Origin: Clostridia bacterium
Lineage (GTDB): Bacteria; Bacillota; Clostridia; UBA1381
DNA length: 8,900 nt
Assembly: GCA_017420825.1 (NCBI GenBank)
Contig: JAFQNU010000121.1
Location: 1-8,900, forward strand
Reading direction: 5' to 3'
Part shown: piece after piece, positions 1-6,462 of the stretch
Layout: each line of letters opens with the position of its first letter
How positions within the stretch are numbered: position 1 is the stretch's first letter
Notes under the pieces: generated by a model
Told to the model about the DNA's origin: nothing
Databases searched by the model: none
The model's input: only the letters and a program-made list of their open reading frames with translations
Translations under genes and position numbers: made by a program

Positions 1-833
1 CTGATACCTTTTAGAATACCCTCGTCAGGTCCGTTTCCAACAATCACAAAATTATACTGTGGCAAAAGCTTCGCAGTCTCTGCAAGCTGTTCCACTCCTT
101 TTTCCTTTGAAAGTCTGCCGACAAACACTATATACGGCTGTGTATTCTCCCTGACCTCACCGACCTCTTTTGTATCAATAAAATTATGTATTGTATATGT
201 TTTCCCCTTATAAAATCCCTTTGAGGTCAAAAGCTTATTTTCAAGAAATCTGCTCGGACATACAAACAAATCCACTTTTTTATATGTTTTTAATAAACCA
301 TAAAACTTTGCCTCTATAACACCTATAAGACTTTTAATTCTTGAATTGTGAATACAACTGTATTTTAAACAATTCCATGTACTTCCGCTGACACATCGCT
401 CACATGGCTTATTTTCTCCAAAGCTATACAGCAAGTGATTAGGACATATCATCTGATAATCATGCACCGTCTGTACAAGCGGAATTTTTCTTTTTTTAAC
501 AGCATAAATTATTGACGGAGTTAATTGAAAATTTATATTATTCATATGAACAATATCAGGCTTAAAATCATCAATGACCTGACCGATTTTTTTATTTGCC
601 TCAAACGAATAAATTATCTTAAACGGATACAAAAAACGTCCTGCTGCGTTGGAATGAAAGTCCATATTCTGCGTGTATAAACCAAGTGTATTTCCGACAG
701 TGTTCTTTTCATCATACATTCCGAAATACTCAACCTCATGACCAAGCTTCTGTAAGTGCTCACCGAGCTTTAACATATAGCTTTCACTGCCGCCGCGTGG
801 GTAAAGAAATTTATTAACCATTAGTATTCTCAT
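1..833 (-). CDS. GT4-family glycosyltransferase, C-terminus cut by window edge
   Basis: I translated this by hand: 277 codons are open from ATG at 833-831 to the window edge, so the C-terminus is missing. It looks like a cytoplasmic retaining GT-B glycosyltransferase of family GT4 that adds a sugar to the lipid-linked repeat unit. The N-terminus MRILMVNKFLYPRGGSE has the nucleotide-sugar transferase loop with GGSE at residues 14-17. PDIVHMNN lies at 92-99, TVHDYQ at 122-127, and the donor-side phosphate-binding segment VGRLSKEKG at 238-246 (R240, K245). The EX7E acidic motif would lie beyond the edge. A cysteine group (C144, C147, C155, C160) sits in the N-terminal acceptor domain; several GT4 enzymes carry a similar Cx2C insert. 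The start overlaps the upstream polymerase stop as ATGA, so translation is probably coupled; its own Shine-Dalgarno is weak. Donor and acceptor cannot be told from sequence. Confidence 0.9.
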   Translation of the reverse strand, partial: MRILMVNKFLYPRGGSESYMLKLGEHLQKLGHEVEYFGMYDEKNTVGNTLGLYTQNMDFHSNAAGRFLYPFKIIYSFEANKKIGQVIDDFKPDIVHMNNINFQLTPSIIYAVKKRKIPLVQTVHDYQMICPNHLLYSFGENKPCERCVSGSTWNCLKYSCIHNSRIKSLIGVIEAKFYGLLKTYKKVDLFVCPSRFLENKLLTSKGFYKGKTYTIHNFIDTKEVGEVRENTQPYIVFVGRLSKEKGVEQLAETAKLLPQYNFVIVGNGPDEGILKGI

Positions 834-2140
834 AATATTGTACCGCTTTCCTTCTTTTTATTTGGCTCTGATACACAGCCGAACATCTTTATTTCCTGTT
901 TACGAACATCCTCATCAAACCCATGTCCTATCATTAATATTGCAAGCACTGATGTTAACAAAGGATAATTCATTGTATTATCGGTTGATGATACTATGAC
1001 AAGATATAAGATAAGAACAAATGTAAGAATTGCATTGTCCGTCTTACCCTTTGAACCAAAATACCATGTCCTCATAACTGTCATTGATAAGAGCCACAAA
1101 ATATATCCCCAAAAACCAAGGTCAATAAAATACTGCAAAAAATCGTTATGAACTGCCGCAACACCAACCTTCATATTTGTGTTTAACTGATAGGTTAAAA
1201 ATCCTATTCCGTTACCTAAGAAACCTGGCGAAAAATCGTAAAACTTATCAACAGCATTATATATCTCCACACGACCGCTTGTGTTTATACCCATCTGCTC
1301 CAAAAGAACAAACGCATCAAGCTTTATAAGTGCTATATATCCCACAAGTATTATCACTGTGACAACAGACAAAAACATCGTTATACCATATGCAGTCTCA
1401 CGGCTGTATCTTGCAATAAATTTTAATATCCACGCAATTATAAGACATATAGCTATTGCAATAATTCCTATTCGTTTAAATGCTGACAAAAAACAAAACA
1501 AGCTAAGAGCTAAAAGAATGTAGAACATTATATCTCTTTTAGGTTTAAAAAACATATATATCAGATACGCTCCCAAACAGAATGCAAGCTCATGCACCTC
1601 CGCCTGAATTATTATATCTCCTGTTTCAGCCGCAAAGCTTGTTATAAGGGCAATAAGCTCTGAAAAATAGTTTCCCATACCATATTCTGCGATAATTGTT
1701 AAAATCATAAGTATGTTTGCAGCAAGAATTGCAATAAGATTATACCATATTCCCTTTTCACCGAAGATATACAAAAATGCCGACGCTGCAAGTGCAAAGG
1801 ACAGCATGTTAGTATATATTAGTGTGCTTGATAAGCCTCTTGAAATTACTTCAATATCTACTGTCCCGACAAACCATATAAAAAGAGACATCACAATCGT
1901 AACAAACAAGGGAACACTGTAAATCAATGCCGATTTGAACACTGTAATTCCTCTTGCAATATTCGGATTATACAAAAATGCAAGAATTGCAGATGCAGCA
2001 AGCACAAAGGCGAATGCGTGACGATATGTGACATGCACACCCAGGTTTATAATTTCAGTAAGAAAATAGTACATCATTACAGCAACAACCATAAAGTAGA
2101 AAACCTTAATCTTACTTAAAATTCCCTTTTCCACACACAT
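830..2140 (-). CDS. Wzy/O-antigen-ligase-like polysaccharide polymerase, membrane protein
   Basis: A 436-residue, very hydrophobic protein with about eleven or twelve membrane segments. It resembles Wzy_C/O-antigen ligase (WaaL-like) proteins, which join lipid-linked oligosaccharide units on the outer face of the membrane. The family signature is visible: SGR at residues 288-290, a GFLGNGIGF stretch at about 306-314, then the long extracytoplasmic loop ending in HNDFLQYF, with the conserved His at about 331, followed by a Gly-rich membrane segment. SAFKRIG at about 219-225 is also typical. The frame is open six codons further to a TTG at 2158-2156, but I chose ATG at 2140-2138 because AGGAGG lies just in front of it. 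It follows the GGDEF-fused co-polymerase gene by 14 nt. Polymerase is favoured over ligase because of the EPS gene context; sequence alone does not separate the two. Confidence 0.87.
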   Translation of the reverse strand: MCVEKGILSKIKVFYFMVVAVMMYYFLTEIINLGVHVTYRHAFAFVLAASAILAFLYNPNIARGITVFKSALIYSVPLFVTIVMSLFIWFVGTVDIEVISRGLSSTLIYTNMLSFALAASAFLYIFGEKGIWYNLIAILAANILMILTIIAEYGMGNYFSELIALITSFAAETGDIIIQAEVHELAFCLGAYLIYMFFKPKRDIMFYILLALSLFCFLSAFKRIGIIAIAICLIIAWILKFIARYSRETAYGITMFLSVVTVIILVGYIALIKLDAFVLLEQMGINTSGRVEIYNAVDKFYDFSPGFLGNGIGFLTYQLNTNMKVGVAAVHNDFLQYFIDLGFWGYILWLLSMTVMRTWYFGSKGKTDNAILTFVLILYLVIVSSTDNTMNYPLLTSVLAILMIGHGFDEDVRKQEIKMFGCVSEPNKKKESGTIL

Positions 2141-2144
2141 TCGC

Positions 2145-2150
2145 CCTCCT
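2145..2150 (-). promoter_or_regulatory. Shine-Dalgarno AGGAGG that sets the polymerase start
   Basis: On the minus strand the junction reads TGA, then TGAAAGGAGGGCGA, then ATG. A perfect AGGAGG ends four bases before the ATG at 2140-2138, a short but workable spacing. This favours that ATG over the upstream in-frame TTG (2158-2156) and ATG (2155-2153), both of which lie in front of this site. A GTG two codons downstream (spacing about 10 nt) is the only other reasonable start. Confidence 0.75.
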
Positions 2151-2154
2151 TTCA

Positions 2155-4029
2155 TCAAATAGTTATGTTTTCCTTCTTACCTAAATCAGATACAAATTGT
2201 TTTTTATTCTTTATCGCCTCTGACAACAATTTTCTTGCAGTCTGATTTTCCTTAAATGTTTCTGCTATACCTACTTTATACTCAATTTTTATTTCCCTGC
2301 AATCATCTCGTTCATCAAGTCTTAATCTGAACAATCCGATTATGTCCTCTACTGTGATATAGTCTGAATCATCTACCATAATAACAAAGCTTCCGTTACC
2401 ATTATACACAAACTCTGCTTTTGTTTTTCCAAATGTCTCTTTCAGATAGTGTGTAAACATTTTTATGAGTTCATCCCCCGTCTCACGTGTATGTTCACTA
2501 TTTATCTGCATGAGGTTGGATATGTCAACCATACAGTAGACAACTCCGCAGTCAAGCAGCTTCTTGTCCATTGATTTTAAGTATTTATCGAAATAAGTGC
2601 GATTGCTAAGTCCTGTAAGGTGGTCTGTGTAGAATACGTAATGTATAATTTCTCCTGCTCTGCCAAGAACAATAGCTCCTCCGAAGCAAAGAACCACAAG
2701 GAAGAAGAATGCAATAAACGTATATAGTTTTACGTTTACACTCTCTCGTACAGATGCCGATGATAAAACGGATATATAGCTTGCACCAAGGTATTCATTA
2801 TACTCATCATTGGTTTTCATTGTTATAACATAAAGCTCTGTCAGCTCATCTACAAGCGATTTTATCTCCATATCTATTTTTTCTTCAAGCTGTGTATAAT
2901 TACTATCATGTAATTCTGTACATGTTTTTTCTGATGATGAACACTCTCCTCCGCTGCAAGCCCCTGTACATTTTTGGAATGTATCTATTACATACTGACA
3001 ATATGCAGAGTCTATAATTGAATGTTCTTTTGCTTCATTGTGGTCTCTCCAGCTATAAATCAGTTCATCATAGGTTACAGTCTGGTCCCCCGAAAAGCTC
3101 TGCAGATTTCTCTCATGAAGATTATCAAGAATATACTCATATGTAATATTTGTATTTCCCGAATCTCTCATCTTTTCAACATAAGCATCTATTACCGTAA
3201 CAACGTCTTCTACTATACTGACTTCCTTTGCATTTGAAATGTCATTATTGTCAATTCTTGTAGCATAGTCCGAAAGTAGAACATGTTTATTTTTTGTTAT
3301 CTGATACTTATATATTCTTGAAAAAAGTGATGAAACCTGTACCTGTCTTAAATAATTAAAATCATCTGCAAGATCACTGAAAGATGCCCCTGTTGTTGTG
3401 GAACGATAGTAAGGATTCTGCTCCATTCTCCTATATAGGGTGTCAACAGTTTCTTCAATGCTTGTATCAATCAGTTCAACCATTTCAATATAATCATAAT
3501 TTTCGTTATTAAGATTTTCAATAGTGTTATTTGCAGGAGCTACATTAACATATTTCTGACTAAATTCTGCAAAATAAACATCTAATGTTTCATCAAGGAT
3601 TGTTCTTGCAAATTCGGAGCCTTCACCGCTTGCCGCCGTAAATGATACTATATATGTACTAGGCTCATAAACGTATTCCTCACCCTCTTCAAGCTTTGCC
3701 TCCTTTTGCGCCACCTTGTCCTGATCCAAAATCGGGGTAATACTTATTCTCGAAATAAGATTATCCACCGAATAAATTCCTGTAAGTCCCATTCTGTCAA
3801 CCACTTTCGATATAACCGCCGATGACTTTATTTCATTTACATCCAGCTTATCGCCCGTCGGAGCAAATCCCTGCTCCGCTTTTTCGTCATTATAGTGAAT
3901 AACCTCTGAGGCAACATAAGTGTTTGAGGCTGACAGCTTATAATAAATTGCATAGGTTGCCAAAAGACAAAAAACCATTATCAGCGGTAAAAGCTTTCTG
4001 ATATATCTAAAAATCTGAAAATTCTTCAT
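2155..4029 (-). CDS. Wzz/PCP-like membrane protein fused to a degenerate GGDEF domain
   Basis: A 624-residue protein in three parts. A membrane helix lies at about 13-30. A large extracytoplasmic region spans 31-432, predicted mostly helical and closed by a second helix at about 434-456; this is the two-helix plan of Wzz-type polysaccharide co-polymerases. A cytoplasmic GGDEF-family domain follows at about 468-610. It opens normally (TDHLTGLSNRTYF) and keeps D502, N510 and D519, which match the first metal ligand and the guanine-contacting Asn and Asp of diguanylate cyclases. The signature itself is GNGSF (544-548) instead of GGDEF, and no RxxD inhibitory site precedes it, so cyclase activity is unlikely and a nucleotide-sensing role is inferred. 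The outer region contains five close cysteines (344, 354, 358, 363, 370). It is paralogous to the upstream gene product (4054-5415). The usual Pro-rich Wzz motif before the second helix is not visible. ATG follows GGAGG with 6-nt spacing. Confidence 0.85.
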   Translation of the reverse strand: MKNFQIFRYIRKLLPLIMVFCLLATYAIYYKLSASNTYVASEVIHYNDEKAEQGFAPTGDKLDVNEIKSSAVISKVVDRMGLTGIYSVDNLISRISITPILDQDKVAQKEAKLEEGEEYVYEPSTYIVSFTAASGEGSEFARTILDETLDVYFAEFSQKYVNVAPANNTIENLNNENYDYIEMVELIDTSIEETVDTLYRRMEQNPYYRSTTTGASFSDLADDFNYLRQVQVSSLFSRIYKYQITKNKHVLLSDYATRIDNNDISNAKEVSIVEDVVTVIDAYVEKMRDSGNTNITYEYILDNLHERNLQSFSGDQTVTYDELIYSWRDHNEAKEHSIIDSAYCQYVIDTFQKCTGACSGGECSSSEKTCTELHDSNYTQLEEKIDMEIKSLVDELTELYVITMKTNDEYNEYLGASYISVLSSASVRESVNVKLYTFIAFFFLVVLCFGGAIVLGRAGEIIHYVFYTDHLTGLSNRTYFDKYLKSMDKKLLDCGVVYCMVDISNLMQINSEHTRETGDELIKMFTHYLKETFGKTKAEFVYNGNGSFVIMVDDSDYITVEDIIGLFRLRLDERDDCREIKIEYKVGIAETFKENQTARKLLSEAIKNKKQFVSDLGKKENITI

Positions 4030-4035
4030 TTCTTT

Positions 4036-4040
4036 CCTCC
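4036..4040 (-). promoter_or_regulatory. Strong Shine-Dalgarno GGAGG for the GGDEF-fused co-polymerase
   Basis: The minus strand reads GGAGGAAAGAA then ATG, giving a 6-nt spacer. The site lies in a 24-nt intergenic gap and confirms the ATG at 4029-4027. It suggests this protein is translated efficiently on its own rather than only by coupling. Confidence 0.75.
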
Positions 4041-4053
4041 ATACGATTTTTTG

Positions 4054-5415
4054 TTATACTCTTTTTGGAAATTTCCTGCTTATAGTGAACAGTATAACCG
4101 AAACATAAGCAAACATTGCAAACAGCAATATCGTTTTCAACTCACCAAACAATGAGTTCCCTGACATGCTGACAGCAATACACTGATTCATTCTGTGGTT
4201 TGAGTATTCTCTTCCAGCACTAATTGCTTCCTTCTCAAAATTTCTTATGCTTTCATATATTGACTCAACCAAATCATCTGCAGATTGATTTTTTTCATAA
4301 CCTGCATCACTTCCATTCATTTTATCTATAATCAGATTATTGTACATTATTTCTTTTTCATATGATGCAACTCTGTTACTGAAATCGGTTGCCTTCACCG
4401 ACAGCTCGTCAATACCAACCTTTGTTCTTCCCATATAATACTTACCAACCTCGTCCCATGTCGGCACAAGCACAACTCTTGTCATTTCTTCTGAATACAT
4501 TGCTATCGCCTGATTGCAAAGGTCAAAGGATATTGCGTTTTTTCTGCGGTCAAAATCAGTATTTTTGTTCTGATAAGAAAGTCTGTCCACATATCCTGTA
4601 CTGTCTCTGACTATTCCGTTTTGCATAATCAATGACCTTAAATTCTGGTCAATTTGTGTTTCCTTAAACTGAAAAACCTTTCCTGCGATAGAATTAAAGC
4701 TTGCATTGTTTGCTGTAACAAAGCTCGGACTTTTCTGTGCCATTGAGTATAAATAATTTAAAATGGAAGATGTTTCCTTCTCAAAATATGTTACGATATC
4801 CATATATTCCATACTATCAAAATCAGGCTTTTTACCATCTGTACTAAGAGAAAAATTATCGGTGTATTTTTCTATATAGTATTCCTTATAAGCACTTGTA
4901 ATCAGCTTTATTACATTCTCTGCATCAAGATGCTGTGTATCCTTTGATGCATAATATTCAACTATAAATTCAGTTGAAATATGATATTCTGACTCATCCC
5001 TTACGTCTCCCTGCACATATGGATATACTGCAAGACACTTCTTTAAATCACTGACCGTGACACCTTCAAAAGCACCCATATCAATTGCCTTTTTTATAAC
5101 CTCATCACAGGTAATCTCTGCCATATTATATCTTGTCCCATTCGAATTCTGTGCCTGAGAAGCTTCGGAATAGTTCAGTGCAACCACCGCATAAACCGAC
5201 TGCTTTGAATGTATATGATTAAATATTGCAAATACCGTAGTCATAACAAATACAACTACAAAAACCCATGCCCTTACATACTTCGCATTCTTAATAAACT
5301 TAATAAATTCACTGCGTGTAACATTTTTTGAGCGGAAATACATTATAACAACTGCCGCCACCAACAATATTACAGCAACAAAAACAGGTAATTTTTTCAG
5401 TATAGATGTATACAT
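4054..5415 (-). CDS. Wzz/PCP-like membrane protein, paralogue of the downstream GGDEF fusion
   Basis: A 453-residue membrane protein with three predicted helices, at about 9-26, 48-66 and 426-444. The basic loop between the first two (RSKNVTR, KNAK) and the basic tail RKFPKRV are probably cytoplasmic, which leaves residues 67-425 outside. That region is helix-rich and matches the outer region of the next gene product along most of its length: YAVVALNY against YVASEVIHY, ASFNSIA against ASFSDLA, and similar spacing of VIKKAIDMG and VISKVVDRMG. The plan fits a polysaccharide co-polymerase setting chain length or assisting export. No Walker motifs or BY-kinase domain are present, and the classic Pro-rich Wzz signature is absent, so the family call rests on topology, context and the paralogy. 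The extra first helix is unlike Wzz. AGGAAAGGAAG lies upstream of the ATG, 20 nt after the phosphoesterase stop. Homology to known Wzz proteins is not certain. Confidence 0.72.
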   Translation of the reverse strand: MYTSILKKLPVFVAVILLVAAVVIMYFRSKNVTRSEFIKFIKNAKYVRAWVFVVVFVMTTVFAIFNHIHSKQSVYAVVALNYSEASQAQNSNGTRYNMAEITCDEVIKKAIDMGAFEGVTVSDLKKCLAVYPYVQGDVRDESEYHISTEFIVEYYASKDTQHLDAENVIKLITSAYKEYYIEKYTDNFSLSTDGKKPDFDSMEYMDIVTYFEKETSSILNYLYSMAQKSPSFVTANNASFNSIAGKVFQFKETQIDQNLRSLIMQNGIVRDSTGYVDRLSYQNKNTDFDRRKNAISFDLCNQAIAMYSEEMTRVVLVPTWDEVGKYYMGRTKVGIDELSVKATDFSNRVASYEKEIMYNNLIIDKMNGSDAGYEKNQSADDLVESIYESIRNFEKEAISAGREYSNHRMNQCIAVSMSGNSLFGELKTILLFAMFAYVSVILFTISRKFPKRV

Positions 5416-5435
5416 TCCCTATTCTTCCTTTCCTC

Positions 5436-6461
5436 TTAAAATCTGTTAACGTCAATGATAACCAATTCGGGCTGATTATTAATTCTTAAAAGATTGTTAC
5501 TCTCCATTCCTGAGCTTACAATCATAGGTTTTCCTGAAACACTATATCTTCCATACACAAAATCACCATTTCTTTCAGGGAATAAACCTCCCTCATGTGT
5601 ATAGAGCGGGCCAAGCACAGGTAGACGCACCGTACCGCCATGAGTATGACCGCAAACTATAACATCGCCCCAGAACTCATATTCATATTCCTCAAATACA
5701 AATGGTTCGTGAATGGCAGTAATTTTCAAATTATTTGTGTTTTTATAGGCGTAATCATTGAAAGTCTCGCCTGCATATGTCCAGAATGATGAAGGGTTCG
5801 AGGTGAGAACTCCAAAAACATCAATATTTGTTGAACCTACCGTAATTGTATCGCATTCATTTTTAAGAACTTCTACACCTGTTTTCTCAAGCGTTTCTTC
5901 AAACAAATCCTTTTCCTCTAAAAGCTTTTGAGGCTCTCGTTCGTCACCATAACCGTATTTTTTATCCAATTCCTCCTGAATAAGAGGAATGTCATACAGC
6001 CTTTCCACCTCGTTATTGCCATATATGTAATATGACGGAGCAACAGGGGCCAACTCTTTACATAAGCTTACAATCTCTTCCTCCGACTTGTCCTTAGAAT
6101 CAAAGCAATCACCTGTATATAAAATCACATCAGGCTTAAGCTTTTTCACCCTGTCAATCAGCTTGTAGTTTTCCTTTCCGAATGAACAGCTATGTAAATC
6201 AGAAATTTGAATTATCCTTATTTTATTATCTACCTTTAAACTGCTTACATTATAAAACGTTTCCCTGAAATTTCTATTTACTATATAATTGCACCCTATT
6301 ACTGCAACGCAAACAGTTACTACAACAAAAAACAAGCTTGCAACAAATAATCCGGCTGCCTTTATATTCCTTTTTACCTTTATATTCTGCTCGTTTATGT
6401 TCTGAGGTTCATTTTCATAGACTTCGTTCTGTTCGGATAAATCTACCTTATAAGTCTGCAT
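5436..6461 (-). CDS. Membrane-anchored calcineurin-like metallophosphoesterase with altered GNH motif
   Basis: A 341-residue protein. The polar N-terminus (1-35) is followed by one membrane helix at about 36-59. Because of the KVKRNIK stretch before the helix, the catalytic domain (about 80-341) is probably extracytoplasmic, as in YkuE-type enzymes. Two-metal motifs are visible in order: DLH (D88, H90), GDCFD (D118, D121), GNNE (148-151), HEP (H251) and GHTHGG (H272, H274). The usual motif is GNH[DE], so the His that normally acts near the leaving group is Asn (N150). The rest of the metal site looks intact, so some hydrolase activity is plausible. About 100 residues separate GNNE from H251, with a charged insert at 152-200 (many Glu and Lys). 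In this operon it may act on a phosphorylated lipid or glycan intermediate; that is inference. Its ATG comes 1 nt after the glycosyltransferase stop, with AGGAG inside that gene's end. Confidence 0.85.
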   Translation of the reverse strand: MQTYKVDLSEQNEVYENEPQNINEQNIKVKRNIKAAGLFVASLFFVVVTVCVAVIGCNYIVNRNFRETFYNVSSLKVDNKIRIIQISDLHSCSFGKENYKLIDRVKKLKPDVILYTGDCFDSKDKSEEEIVSLCKELAPVAPSYYIYGNNEVERLYDIPLIQEELDKKYGYGDEREPQKLLEEKDLFEETLEKTGVEVLKNECDTITVGSTNIDVFGVLTSNPSSFWTYAGETFNDYAYKNTNNLKITAIHEPFVFEEYEYEFWGDVIVCGHTHGGTVRLPVLGPLYTHEGGLFPERNGDFVYGRYSVSGKPMIVSSGMESNNLLRINNQPELVIIDVNRF

Positions 6462-6462
6462 A

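Noticed and set aside
2141..2158. Longer polymerase start at TTG (2158-2156) or the ATG right after it
   Set aside because: These starts overlap the stop of the upstream gene and lie in front of the AGGAGG; the added residues (MMKGGR) are the translated ribosome site. ATG at 2140-2138 fits better.
2155..4029. Active diguanylate cyclase
   Set aside because: The signature is GNGSF, so the residues needed for catalysis are missing although the fold is present.
4030..4053. Possible promoter or terminator in the largest intergenic gap
   Set aside because: Only 24 nt are available. It holds the ribosome binding site and no clear hairpin or -35/-10 pair.
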